The position numbers and the translations under genes were made by a program. 40,666 bases of DNA from NCBI GenBank assembly GCA_031291845.1, contig JARLIH010000103.1, positions 1 through 40,666 of the forward strand. Direction: 5' to 3'. Every line of letters starts with the position of its first letter. The stretch's first letter is position 1. The stretch comes from Isosphaeraceae bacterium. GTDB taxonomy: Bacteria; Planctomycetota; Planctomycetia; Isosphaerales; Isosphaeraceae. Below the pieces are notes generated by a model. That model ran no database searches and was not told the DNA's origin. It worked only from the letters and a program-made list of their open reading frames with translations. Positions 1 to 9,561 of this stretch are shown here, in pieces.

Positions 1-1983
<1,983 letters not shown>

Positions 1984-2194
1984 GCGGTCGACTCCGACGG
2001 TTCTACCGGCCCTTCGCCGGTCCAGGGCCTGCTCAATCTCTCAGTACCATTCTACGCTTTCCAACAACCAACCGTTCACCCCGGGTTTCGTCCTGTTCTC
2101 GCCCCGCCTCAAAACCGAAGGGCCCGGCACCCGCCGCCCTGCACGCGGACGGCGGCCCGAGCCCGGTCTCTGGTCGCCCCGCGGCCGCTCGGTC

Positions 2195-2728
2195 TCAGGT
2201 CGATGATCCGGCCCCCAGGCGGGCGAGAGCCCGCGCGATCTCCCAGCGCCATTTCACGCCCCCTTCCAGCTCGAGACACTGCCGGAAGGCGCGGCGGGCC
2301 AGCGCGGGCTGGTCAATTCGCACGTACAACGTTCCCAACTGCATCAAGACGTCCGCGTCCGTGTCGTCCATCGTCATGATGCGCTCGAACCGCCGCCGCG
2401 ATTCGGCCCAGCGGCCCTGCAAATAAAAATCAGTCGCCTCGCGAAAAAGCCGCTCGATCTCGGCCCGGTGCCGGTCCGGGTGGCACAGCCAGATCCACCA
2501 CAACGTGTATCCGAAGCTTACCACCCAATTGCAGACGGCCAGAGCGGCGAAAAAGTTCGGCCAACCCGGCGCAAACCAGTCGGTCCAGATCAGCCGCGCC
2601 ACCAGCGCGAGATTCAACGTCGCCGCGAAGAGGGCGGCCAGGATCAATCCCAGAACCTCTTGGCCCGACCAGATTTGCGGCAAGCCAGGCCAGACGCTCA
2701 GGGCCGCGATCCACAGTCGCCTCGGCAC
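2195..2728 (-). CDS. small membrane protein with TPR-like C-terminus
   Basis: A 177-residue protein. The N-terminal half has hydrophobic stretches at about residues 7-40 and 55-82 (LGLILAALFAATLNLALVA, then FFAALAVCNWVVSFGYTLWW), giving probably two or three membrane segments. The C-terminal half from about residue 90 is soluble and resembles one or two tetratricopeptide repeats (EATDFYLQGRWAESRRRFER, then LMQLGTLYVRIDQPALARRAF), which suggests a protein-protein contact role on one side of the membrane. It lies in the same direction as the AsmA-like gene, about 100 bases after it, and about 210 bases upstream of the clpC start region only by position (clpC is transcribed away from it). No enzymatic function can be assigned. 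Confidence 0.8.
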   Translation of the reverse strand: MPRRLWIAALSVWPGLPQIWSGQEVLGLILAALFAATLNLALVARLIWTDWFAPGWPNFFAALAVCNWVVSFGYTLWWIWLCHPDRHRAEIERLFREATDFYLQGRWAESRRRFERIMTMDDTDADVLMQLGTLYVRIDQPALARRAFRQCLELEGGVKWRWEIARALARLGAGSST

Positions 2729-2827
2729 GATTCGGCTCCTTCCTGCTGGCGTTTGGCCGTCCGGGAGAGTCCCTATTTCACACTGGGGGATTCTAATCCG
2801 CGCCCGCGGTCAAATCAAGCCGCCCGC

Positions 2828-4129
2828 TCAACGCAACAGGCGTTCCTTCAGGCGCCGGCTGAGGTCGCGCAGGCGCTGCTTGTCGTCGACCTTCGGCGCG
2901 CCAGGGGCGCCGGCGCCTCGGTTGCCGGGCTTATCGGCCAGGGGCGTACCGTCGAGACTGACGACCATGTCGTCCAGCGTCCCTTGAACGCGAACGATTG
3001 CCACGTCCTTCAAGTCAATCTGCAACTCAGCCAAGAACTCGCGTGCCTTGCCCGGAATCTTCTCGACCAGGTGCTCGGTCTTGATGCGGTAGTCGAGCTT
3101 GCCGTCGAAACCGGTCCAACCGGCGAGGACGACCGATGTTCGGGCAACCTGAAGCGTCAGGTTCTCGGTCGCGATGCGGCCGTCCTTGATGGTGAAATCG
3201 GTCTTCACCGTCCCGGCTCGATTCGGGGCCGCGACCTCGATGACCCGTCCGAGGTCGGCAAGCAGCTTCGAACCATCGAGCCGGACCGGGTCCATCTTGA
3301 CCGTGCCATGACCCACGAGCGTGCGTGCGAGGTCGTCCGCCGAGATCCCCTGGCCCGTCAAGTAGACGTTCATGGCGAGCTGGCCGTCGATACCCCGGGC
3401 GGTTCCCGACAGCACCGGAACCAGGTACTCCAGGGCGTTCATCCCGTCCCCGATCGCCACGTCCTCAGCGCGGAGCTGGCCCTCGAACGTCGGGACGCGC
3501 TCACTCCGGTCGAGCTGCACCGCGAGCTCGACGGTCCCGCCGTTCAACGTGCCGTGCAAGTCATGAACCGTGACGTGAGGCCCCGCCCAGGTGGCCGACC
3601 CTTCCACGCCGGTGACCTCGAGCTTCGTTCCCGAGGGCTCATCCACCACCAAAATGCGGGCATTGCTCAAATGGACCGCGACCGTCGCGCGACATTCCGC
3701 CTCGTCACTTCCCTGCCTCGGCGCCGACCTGGGCCGGCGGAGCAGGTCGCTCAACTCCAATGTCCCGTCCTTGCGACGCATGACCCGCAGCGTCAGACCG
3801 TTCACCTGTAGCTCGGTGGCCCTGGTACAGCCGGTCATGAGCTGGAGCAGGTTCAGGTCGGTGCTCGCGTCCGAGACCTTGAGCCAGGGGTCGTCGGCCG
3901 AATCAGGCGCCCCGACGCGGAGCGCTGAGAGGCGGACCCGTCCGAACGCACCGACGTGGATGGCGTCGAGCTGCACCGGCCGGCCGGTCGCCTCGCTGAT
4001 CGCCGCGACAATGCGGCCGCGGGCCCAATCGGTCGGGATGATCAGGAGAAGCAGGGCCCAGCAAGCGAGGGGGAGCAACAGCAGGCCCAAGATCAACCAG
4101 CGCGGCCGAAGGAAGCGGGGGCGTTTCAT
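2828..4129 (-). CDS. AsmA-like membrane-anchored protein
   Basis: 433 residues from ATG 4129, chosen because an AGGGAGG ribosome binding site precedes it and the protein then begins with a positively charged leader and a single strong membrane segment (about residues 12-31). A longer in-frame start at 4318 would add a basic, low-complexity leader and is unlikely. After the anchor comes the AsmA/DUF-type pattern: WARGRIVAAISEATGRPVQL, then long beta-rich stretches. This family has bridge-like or envelope-assembly roles between inner and outer membranes in Gram-negative bacteria. The last 45 residues are charged and end in a helical RDLSRRLKERLLR. Substrate and exact role cannot be read from the sequence. 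Confidence 0.75.
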   Translation of the reverse strand: MKRPRFLRPRWLILGLLLLPLACWALLLLIIPTDWARGRIVAAISEATGRPVQLDAIHVGAFGRVRLSALRVGAPDSADDPWLKVSDASTDLNLLQLMTGCTRATELQVNGLTLRVMRRKDGTLELSDLLRRPRSAPRQGSDEAECRATVAVHLSNARILVVDEPSGTKLEVTGVEGSATWAGPHVTVHDLHGTLNGGTVELAVQLDRSERVPTFEGQLRAEDVAIGDGMNALEYLVPVLSGTARGIDGQLAMNVYLTGQGISADDLARTLVGHGTVKMDPVRLDGSKLLADLGRVIEVAAPNRAGTVKTDFTIKDGRIATENLTLQVARTSVVLAGWTGFDGKLDYRIKTEHLVEKIPGKAREFLAELQIDLKDVAIVRVQGTLDDMVVSLDGTPLADKPGNRGAGAPGAPKVDDKQRLRDLSRRLKERLLR

Positions 4130-4570
4130 GGGTGATCCTCCCTTGATCTCCCGGAAGACGCGAAACTCAGACCGGGGACGGCACTCGGGCCGCCTCCGAT
4201 GCCGGTGCGCGGGCATTTCCTCGCCGGGCGCACCGATCCGGGGCCGACCATAAACCAAAGCACTCAAACGGGCAATCGCAGTTCGACCCAATTGCCTCAG
4301 TAACTCCCTAACGTGCATGCCGAACGACCCGTTCGTGTCTCCCGCCCCGGAAAAGAGGCCGCGCGACTGATGCGAGCCGGTCCCCGTTCGCGGGCTCCGC
4401 CCGCCCTTTCTCGATTGCCTCGACGGTTGGCGTCCGCTCCGCCACTGGGTTGTCCGATCCTCCGATTCCTCGGCCGTCCGAACGGAGTGCCACTGTCCGG
4501 AAAAGTTGACACAGATTATCCATTTGCCGCGTTTTCCCTGAGCTGACGCGCCACTCGGACAGTGCCAGAG

Positions 4571-4597
4571 GTTTTTGGTGTTTTTGGTGTTTTTGGT
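4571..4597. repeat. 9-bp tandem repeat, three exact units
   Basis: GTTTTTGGT occurs three times head to tail without a mismatch. It is T-rich in a GC-rich neighbourhood and lies in a gene-free stretch. Function unknown; it could be slippage-prone. Confidence 0.85.
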
Positions 4598-5360
4598 AAC
4601 GCGTCATCAACCGTCTCTCCGCCGACCCTCGGAGCGCCGGATCACGAGGGCACGTTCGCCGAGCTCGGGCGTGTCGGTCGAGTACCCCGCACGGATCCGT
4701 CGGACCGAAGCTTTCTTCGTCCGTCCCACCGCTTGCGGGGACTCACCGGTCAGAGTGCGCGAACACTAAAATAGAAGTGTGCCGCTAGCATGACTCGATA
4801 TCCGATATGCGCTCACGAAATTTACGAAGAAACCGAAAAATTCCCTGACATTTGTCTTGGGTTCGCAACGGACTTGGACCAGAGGTGCAGTCTCTTCCTC
4901 GCTCGGCCAGACCTCTGTCGGACGGGCGCCGACTCACCGGCACCGGCCCATCTTGGCTGGCGAAAGCTCCAGAACCAGCGGCACGCTCCTTTCACGGCCC
5001 CCGCGCCTGCGATGCGCGCGCCGCCCGTGAATCGATACAATAGTACACTAAGCGTCAAGGGACGTCAAGCGATTCGCCGAGCCACCACAAGCGTGAGCCG
5101 GGAGAAGCCGTGCACTGAGTCTGACGGGACAGGAAGGAACTCGATAAAGCACCCGTCGTTTTTCAAAGACGATGTCAGCAGTCCGTCTGAGCCGGCGTCA
5201 GCGAACAGGCAGAAGTGGTGGCTTGCGCCCGGTCCGCTTCTGGACACGCGTCGATCGATAGCTGCCATCAAACCCAGCAAGCGCGATCTCGCGCAAGGGG
5301 TTCGAGTTTTATCCGGTTGCTCCTGACGTGGCGATTTGCAGCTTGCCATTATGTTTGTAA

Positions 5361-5378
5361 CCTAACAAAATTGTTAGG
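5361..5378. promoter_or_regulatory. perfect inverted repeat, likely MarR operator
   Basis: CCTAACAA-AA-TTGTTAGG is a perfect inverted repeat with 8-base arms and a 2-base spacer. Its right arm overlaps the AGGAGG ribosome binding site (5376-5381) of the MarR-family gene starting at 5390. MarR dimers typically bind AT-rich inverted repeats of this length next to their own gene, so autorepression of the marR-SDR pair is the natural reading. That is inference from position and symmetry; no promoter was mapped. Confidence 0.75.
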
Positions 5379-5389
5379 AGGCTAGCAAA

Positions 5390-5839
5390 TTGAACAGTTC
5401 TCGGCACGGGTCGGTTGGTGCGTGGGCGAAGCGCTGCTACTTCGCGAGTCGCGCCGCCATCGAGGCCGTCCTTCGGCCGTACGACCTCGGGGCCACTCAA
5501 TGGTATGTACTGTACCAACTGGCCCATGACGGACCGACTATGCAGCGCGACCTGCTGCGGACGCTCCAGGTCGAACGCGCGACGTTGAGCGCCGTTGTCG
5601 GGACGCTGGTTCGCAAGGGGCTCGTCGAGCAAGTGCCCGACCGCGTCGATCAGCGGCAGAAACTCCTCCGGATGACGGCGGCGGGTACGAAGCTGTGGGA
5701 CGAACTGCCCGACCTAGCCCTCATTCACAAGGCGGCGTTCGACGGCATCGACGACGCCGCTATCGCTACCGCCATCAGGGTGCTCCAGATCGCGACCGAG
5801 CGGCTCGATAATCTTTCACGGAAAGGAACTGACGCATGA
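5390..5839 (+). CDS. MarR-family transcriptional regulator
   Basis: 149 residues, starting at TTG 5390 with AGGAGG eight bases upstream. The core is a winged helix-turn-helix: TQWYVLYQLAHDGPTMQRDL, then LQVERATLSAVVGTLVRKGL as recognition helix and DRVDQRQKLLRMTAAG as the wing, with flanking dimerisation helices. MarR proteins usually repress a neighbouring operon until a small ligand binds. Here the stop codon overlaps the start of the downstream SDR gene (ATGA), so the two are one translationally coupled unit, and a perfect inverted repeat at 5361-5378 is a good candidate for its binding site. The ligand is unknown. Confidence 0.92.
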   Translation: MNSSRHGSVGAWAKRCYFASRAAIEAVLRPYDLGATQWYVLYQLAHDGPTMQRDLLRTLQVERATLSAVVGTLVRKGLVEQVPDRVDQRQKLLRMTAAGTKLWDELPDLALIHKAAFDGIDDAAIATAIRVLQIATERLDNLSRKGTDA

Positions 5840-6651
5840 CGGTCCTGGTAACCGGTGCGACCGGACTTGTGGGAGCGCGTCTTCTGCCGCGTCTCGTGGA
5901 GGCAGGCGTGGATTGCCGCGCGCTCATACGCGGCGGGAAAGAAGCTCCTGCCGGAGTGACGGCCGTGGAGGGCGACCTCCTTGATCCTGCGTCGCTCGTA
6001 CAGGCGGTGGAAGGTGTCTCGGCGATCATCCATCTCGCCGCGGTTTTCCGCACGCCCGACACCGACCTGATCTGGAGGAGCAACCTCGAAGGTACGCGTA
6101 ACGTCATCGCCGCGGCGAAAGCTCATGCGTCCGACGCGCGTTTTATCATGGCGAGTACCGGCCTTGTCTATAACATGGACAGCCCGCGTCCTGGCCGCGA
6201 GGATGATGCCGCTGATCCGAAAATGGCTTACCCGGCCAGCAAGCTCGCGGCCGAGAACGAACTGCGCGAAAGCGGGCTGAAGTGGTCGATCCAGCGGTTC
6301 GGCTTCGTCTATGGCGACAAGGATGGACATCTGGAGTCGGTGCCCAAGCTTGCAATCAATGCCAAATGGCATCCCGCCCAAAAGATGAGCATGATCCACC
6401 ATCGCGACATTGCCAATGCCATGAACCTTGCCCTAACCGGCGCGATGGACGGGCGCATTGTCAATATCGTCGATGAAGCGCCGACCTCGATCTATGAGCT
6501 GGTCGAGCTGGTCGGCGAAACGATGGATCCGTCGTCCGAGCCGCTAGCGAATCCCTGGTACATTCACATCGACGGTTCGCTTGCTCGTAGTCTCGGCTTC
6601 CAGCCGATTGTGAGGACGGTCTATCAGGCCTTGCAGGAGAAGCTGATGTGA
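5836..6651 (+). CDS. NAD-dependent epimerase/dehydratase family protein (extended SDR)
   Basis: 271 residues. The Rossmann nucleotide-binding motif TGATGLVG is at residues 6-13, HLAAV at 66-70, and the SDR catalytic pair Tyr132/Lys136 sits in AYPASK. The domain SNLEGTRNVIAAA and the C-terminal substrate part (IHHRDIANAM) fit the extended SDR family of sugar epimerases, reductases and dehydratases. The exact substrate cannot be told; such short MarR-linked members are often reductases of aldehydes or other reactive compounds. Coupled to the upstream MarR gene by a 4-base overlap and probably repressed by it. Its middle and C-terminal part uses fewer G/C third positions than the neighbours, which would fit horizontal transfer, but this was judged by eye. 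Confidence 0.9.
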   Translation: MTVLVTGATGLVGARLLPRLVEAGVDCRALIRGGKEAPAGVTAVEGDLLDPASLVQAVEGVSAIIHLAAVFRTPDTDLIWRSNLEGTRNVIAAAKAHASDARFIMASTGLVYNMDSPRPGREDDAADPKMAYPASKLAAENELRESGLKWSIQRFGFVYGDKDGHLESVPKLAINAKWHPAQKMSMIHHRDIANAMNLALTGAMDGRIVNIVDEAPTSIYELVELVGETMDPSSEPLANPWYIHIDGSLARSLGFQPIVRTVYQALQEKLM

Positions 6652-6861
6652 CGCCGCTCCGGGCTGCCGCAGCGTCTCCAGTCCATGCGCTGCTAACTGC
6701 CAGCCTGAGACTCGATCTCCCAACATGAACGAGCGGCAGCTTCCGGGAATTCAAGAAACACTGTCGGAAGGGCAACGATTGGGTTGATTCATGCCATTCC
6801 TTCTAACGCCGGTGTGTCCGGTACCGCACGGCGGATCAGTGCCAGTTCTCGATAGGACATT

Positions 6862-6907
6862 GAAAAGCCGTCAGGAACCTTTGCTAAAAGGTTCCTGACG
6901 ACTTTTC
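6862..6907. repeat. palindromic repeat copy (hairpin)
   Basis: A perfect inverted repeat with 14-base arms (6869-6882 and 6887-6900) around a 4-base GCTA loop, extended outward by GAAAAG / CTTTTC with one mismatch. A further half-site (TGACACCTTTTC) follows at 6910-6921. This is one copy of a family that recurs up to 15.2 kb. The rest of 6652-6966 shows no gene. Confidence 0.9.
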
Positions 6908-6966
6908 ATTGACACCTTTTCATAAACAATAAATCCCAAGCGAGACAGGCAAATCGTTGCGCGGCC

Positions 6967-7314
6967 TTACTCCGGCGGTGGTGGGTCCGGCGGCATAGGG
7001 AGCCAGGGGCGGCGTGCGGCGCGCAGGTATCTCTCTGCCAAGTGGAATTGCCACAGTGCCGTCTTTTGCAGACGGACCTGTTCTATCGACCCTTCGAAGA
7101 CTGGACGACGCATCCACTCAAGCTTTCTTTGATACTCAAAAAAATCCTCGGACATAGCAATTTCTTCTTGATATCCGAACGCTCGCCGTTCGTATCTCCA
7201 CGCAAGATCGGAATAGTGGCGACTCAAACGCCATAGATGATGCCCGTAGAGCACTAGGGATACCACCGCCACGGTGATCATCAGCGTCCGGATGCGGAAG
7301 CGGGGAAGTGGCAT
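6967..7314 (-). CDS. small planctomycete membrane protein (PPDPPPPE tail)
   Basis: 115 residues from ATG 7314. The N-terminus MPLPRFRIRTLMITVAVVSL is a basic patch followed by one membrane helix. A charged, Tyr/Arg-rich helix follows (HYSDLAWRYERRAFGY), then HLAERYLRAARRPWLPMPPD and a proline-rich end. The same plan occurs in the proteins at 8268-8558 and 8586-9185, so this is a local paralogous set. The type is common in Isosphaeraceae-like planctomycetes to my knowledge and has no known function. The in-frame extension to 7446 would read into the adjacent repeat element and is rejected as a start. Confidence 0.75.
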   Translation of the reverse strand: MPLPRFRIRTLMITVAVVSLVLYGHHLWRLSRHYSDLAWRYERRAFGYQEEIAMSEDFFEYQRKLEWMRRPVFEGSIEQVRLQKTALWQFHLAERYLRAARRPWLPMPPDPPPPE

Positions 7315-7338
7315 TGGGAAGGCTCCATCGCGTGGGCT

Positions 7339-7498
7339 GAAAAGGTGTCGGGAAACGTTGATCAACGGCTCCTGACGCGAATGGCACGAGGAGATGGACG
7401 TTGTACAGTAGATTTCCACGTGCTTGGACACTGCTTTCGAGGCCAATTTCGATGTACACCCGCTCTTAAACCTCGTGCCATTCGCTCCTGACGCCTTT
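7339..7498. mobile_element. 160-bp palindromic element, copy 1 (MITE-like)
   Basis: Starts with GAAAAGGTGTCGGGAA and ends with a diverged complement (CTCCTGACGCCTTT). Inside lies a second inverted repeat CGAATGGCACGAGG / CCTCGTGCCATTCG enclosing about 75 bases, which include GTACAGTAGATTTCCA and TTCGAGGCCAATTTCGATGT. Copy 2 at 7829-7988 has the same length and order. It contains no coding sequence of its own, so it would need a transposase in trans. Nested palindromes are typical of non-autonomous elements or REP-type repeats. Confidence 0.75.
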
Positions 7499-7825
7499 CC
7501 GCTTCCCCAACGCCACCACTCTGTCCGCGTAGGCGACGGTCCGCTCGCGGCGGAACGCCAGCTGCGTGAGGTTGCGCTGCCGGCGCTGGAAGTCCCCCTC
7601 GCTCGTCAAGAAGCCGTCGCCCAGCGTCGTTTTCGTCAGCCGGAGCGCGAAGTGCGTGACGAAGCTCCGGTTGTTGGTGACGAGCACCTCTTCCACGAGC
7701 TCTGGGCGGTTCACGATCAACGCGCGCTGGGGACCCAGCCGGATCGGCACGCAGTCGCCGTACTCGCGTAGCGCTCGAAGAACGCGAGCCGGCCGCGCCA
7801 GAATTCCGGCAGGTTGCCCGTGGGT
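7499..7825 (-). pseudogene. cytochrome P450 N-terminal fragment, copy A
   Basis: Read on the minus strand, the fragment gives GNLPEFWRGRLAFFERYA in one frame, then after a frameshift REYGDCVPIRLGPQRALIV, LVEEVLVTNNRSFVTHFALR and LTSEGDFQRRQRNLTQLAF. This is the N-terminal part of a bacterial cytochrome P450 (leading proline-rich hinge, beta-1 sheet and helix B/C with the WRRQR-type motif, here QRRQR). The I-helix, ExxR and haem-binding Cys region are absent. It is bounded on both sides by the two 160-bp repeat elements. A second copy at 9562-9777 shares the same frameshift. Confidence 0.85.
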
Positions 7826-7828
7826 GTC

Positions 7829-7988
7829 AAAAGGTGCCGGGAACCGCTATCAACGGTTCCTGGCACGAATGGCACGAGGATAAGGACTTTGTACAGTAGA
7901 TTTCCAGGGGCTTGTACACCGCTTTCGAGGCCAATTTCGATGTACACCCGCTCTTAACCTCGTGCCATTCGTTCCTGGCACCTTTTCG
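7829..7988. mobile_element. 160-bp palindromic element, copy 2 (MITE-like)
   Basis: Begins AAAAGGTGCCGGGAACCG and ends CGTTCCTGGCACCTTTTCG, a nearly perfect terminal inverted repeat of about 17 bases. The internal inverted repeat GAATGGCACGAGG / CCTCGTGCCATTC and the core match copy 1 (7339-7498). Relative to the hairpin at 9512-9561, a T in the left arm has become C and its partner A has become G, so the stem is preserved. Confidence 0.8.
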
Positions 7989-8016
7989 TTCATTGACGGA
8001 TGACCTGGCGATCGCC

Positions 8017-8211
8017 ATGCGGCGGAGGGTGATCACGATTCCCAGCTGCAACCTGGACGGTTGGCAGGACGGAGACTTCTGGGCGTGCTACGACTTCCCC
8101 GGCAAAAGTCGCTGGTGGTTTCAGGTGCGGAATGGCAAGCTGGTGAACTACGACCCCGCGGTAATTGCAAGCCAGTCGCAAGCACGGCTGCCCATATTGT
8201 TTGGAAGATGA
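8017..8211 (+). CDS. hypothetical protein, probably 5'-truncated
   Basis: A 64-residue frame with protein-like composition: SCNLDGWQDGDFWACYDF, then SRWWFQVRNGKLVNYDP. The aromatic-rich sequence is not what a random GC-rich frame gives. The frame stays open leftward to the edge of the repeat element ending at 7988 (LTDDLAIA precedes the ATG), which suggests the original N-terminus was replaced by the repeat. No family recognised. Confidence 0.4.
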   Translation: MRRRVITIPSCNLDGWQDGDFWACYDFPGKSRWWFQVRNGKLVNYDPAVIASQSQARLPILFGR

Positions 8212-8267
8212 CTGCCGATCGGGCGTCGACTTCGCGCAGTGTGCCCGAGTCTTTTCGGACAGTACGT

Positions 8268-8558
8268 ATGCCCCTCCCCCGAATGACAACGCGGCGATGG
8301 ATGATCGCGGTGGCGATCGTGGGCGTTGCTTCATACTTGGTGGCCAACTTTCGCGTTTGGCTCGATCGTGATTTCATAATTTTCGTGAGACCAGCGCACG
8401 GTCCCGGCAATTGGGAGGTCGGCTTCGACATTCTCTATCTCGGATACCTCTTAGTCGTGCTTGGACTAGCGACGAGAGCACTCTCTTGGTTGAGGCACGT
8501 ATCCAAATCACGCCGTTCCTGGGTCTCCGTCCCGCCGGACCCGCCAACGCCGGAGTGA
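8268..8558 (+). CDS. small planctomycete membrane protein (PPDPPTPE tail)
   Basis: 96 residues from ATG 8268. It opens with MPLPRMTTRRWMIAVAIVGV, like the proteins at 6967-7314 and 8586-9185, has a second hydrophobic stretch (ILYLGYLLVVLGLATRAL) and ends SWVSVPPDPPTPE. Two membrane segments are predicted by eye. The start is set by this shared opening; the longer frame to 8061 overlaps the hypothetical gene before it. Function unknown. Confidence 0.7.
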   Translation: MPLPRMTTRRWMIAVAIVGVASYLVANFRVWLDRDFIIFVRPAHGPGNWEVGFDILYLGYLLVVLGLATRALSWLRHVSKSRRSWVSVPPDPPTPE

Positions 8559-8585
8559 ATCGACCTCTAACGAATTCATTTTCAC

Positions 8586-9185
8586 TCACTTCGGTTCGGG
8601 CGGGTCAGGAGCCACGGGCAGCCAGGGGCGATCGAAGGCGTACCAGTACTTCTCCTCCATCGCTCGGTAGTATTCGTTGTGTTTCTCCCTCTCCTCCCAA
8701 TCGAGCGGCATCGGCGGGTACAGCATTCCCAAAGACCCAGATCGTATGATTGGAATTTCCTTCACCTGTCTGAGATGCCACCAGGCGAGTCTATAGTAAC
8801 ACGCCTTTCGGCGGCGCAAGTCGACTGAAGCGCCAAGCACAATCCCCGCGATCACCACCGCGATCATGCACTGGCGGACGGTAATTCCCGCTGGACAAGT
8901 TGCTGAACTGTCTCCGCCTGGTCTTTGGCTCGGTTTCCGAAGACGGATGTTTGGCACCATCAGAATCGCGGCAGCAGGAGCCGCGATCATCAAGCCGATT
9001 GTCGGCACCGATGCGCCCGTTGCCACAAGTTCGGGCTTTGGTTGATCCCGGTGCTTTACCACGAAGTCAATAAGATCGCGCGGGGTTCGCGTGATCCAAA
9101 CATAATCGGCGGCTGCGGCCAAGGTGATCCCCACGACTGCCGCCACGATCATCCCGCGCCGCGTCGTCATCCGGGGGAGTGGCAT
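8586..9185 (-). CDS. membrane protein with duplicated MI-type module (PPDPPEPK tail)
   Basis: 199 residues from ATG 9185. The signature module occurs twice: MPLPRMTTRRGMIVAAVVGI at the N-terminus and GITVRQCMIAVVIAGIVLGA near residue 115, with another hydrophobic segment between (VPTIGLMIAAPAAAILMV). The C-terminus is the usual YYRLAWWHLRQ...EYYRAMEEKYWYAFDRPWLPVAPDPP type. It thus looks like a fusion of two copies of the small-protein type found on either side. The gene lies 14 bases after the stop of 9200-9508 on the same strand and ends convergently, 27 bases from 8268-8558. Function unknown. Confidence 0.75.
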   Translation of the reverse strand: MPLPRMTTRRGMIVAAVVGITLAAAADYVWITRTPRDLIDFVVKHRDQPKPELVATGASVPTIGLMIAAPAAAILMVPNIRLRKPSQRPGGDSSATCPAGITVRQCMIAVVIAGIVLGASVDLRRRKACYYRLAWWHLRQVKEIPIIRSGSLGMLYPPMPLDWEEREKHNEYYRAMEEKYWYAFDRPWLPVAPDPPEPK

Positions 9186-9199
9186 GTCAGGTGTCACCG

Positions 9200-9508
9200 C
9201 TATGCGACTTCGACCTGTCGGGAATCGGCGCCATGCGGAATCTCGGTGACCGGCATCCAAACCGAAAAGGGCTTGCCGGTGAATGGCTCTTCCTGGCATG
9301 TCCGTTCGGCAAGTGATCGCGGGTGAGTAGGCTTCATCCACATATTACAACGACTATATCCTTCGTACTTGTTCCCGCAGGCAAAGCAGAAAAGAGAGCG
9401 GACCGAGGGGCCTTTGACCGTTACCCCGAGATCGTACCCTCCGTCACAGATCGCTTCGCCCTGTTCGAGGAACCAAAGCAGGCCCGGGAGGATCGCGATA
9501 AACAGCAT
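9200..9508 (-). CDS. hypothetical cysteine-containing small protein
   Basis: 102 residues. It starts with a hydrophobic run (MLFIAILPGLLWFLEQG), then RSLFCFACGNKYEGYSRC with a CxxC pair, and ends EVA. The cysteines could bind a metal, but spacing is too irregular to name a zinc ribbon. The gene is 14 bases upstream of 8586-9185, so the two may be cotranscribed. Its ATG is only three bases from the perfect hairpin at 9512-9561, leaving no normal ribosome binding site, so the true 5' end may have been cut off by the repeat. Confidence 0.5.
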   Translation of the reverse strand: MLFIAILPGLLWFLEQGEAICDGGYDLGVTVKGPSVRSLFCFACGNKYEGYSRCNMWMKPTHPRSLAERTCQEEPFTGKPFSVWMPVTEIPHGADSRQVEVA

Positions 9509-9511
9509 GGG

Positions 9512-9561
9512 CCGAAAAGGTGTCAGGAACCTTTAATCAAAGGTTCCTGACACCTTTTCGG
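9512..9561. repeat. palindromic repeat copy, perfect 23-bp hairpin
   Basis: Both arms (9512-9534 and 9539-9561) are perfectly complementary over 23 bases around an AATC loop. The arm reads CCGAAAAGGTGTCAGGAACC followed by TTT. This is the cleanest copy of the family and gives the core sequence. It sits exactly between the start of 9200-9508 and the P450 fragment copy B. Confidence 0.95.

Larger units (their letters stand above)
4130..5389. other. gene-free stretch
   Basis: About 1.26 kb without a convincing gene. Several open frames exist on both strands (longest 4790-5326, plus) but their translations are low-complexity, without hydrophobic cores or known motifs, and the frames overlap each other. 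The stretch holds a short direct repeat at 4571-4597 and, at its right end, the MarR operator. It may be leftover sequence beside a recently arrived marR-SDR pair. Confidence 0.5.

Noticed and set aside
1984..2194. CIRCE operator upstream of clpC
   Set aside because: No TTAGCACTC-N9-GAGTGCTAA-like sequence found.
4790..5326. 178-residue open frame on the plus strand
   Set aside because: Low-complexity, no hydrophobic core, no motif, no ribosome binding site; overlapped by other frames of equal quality.
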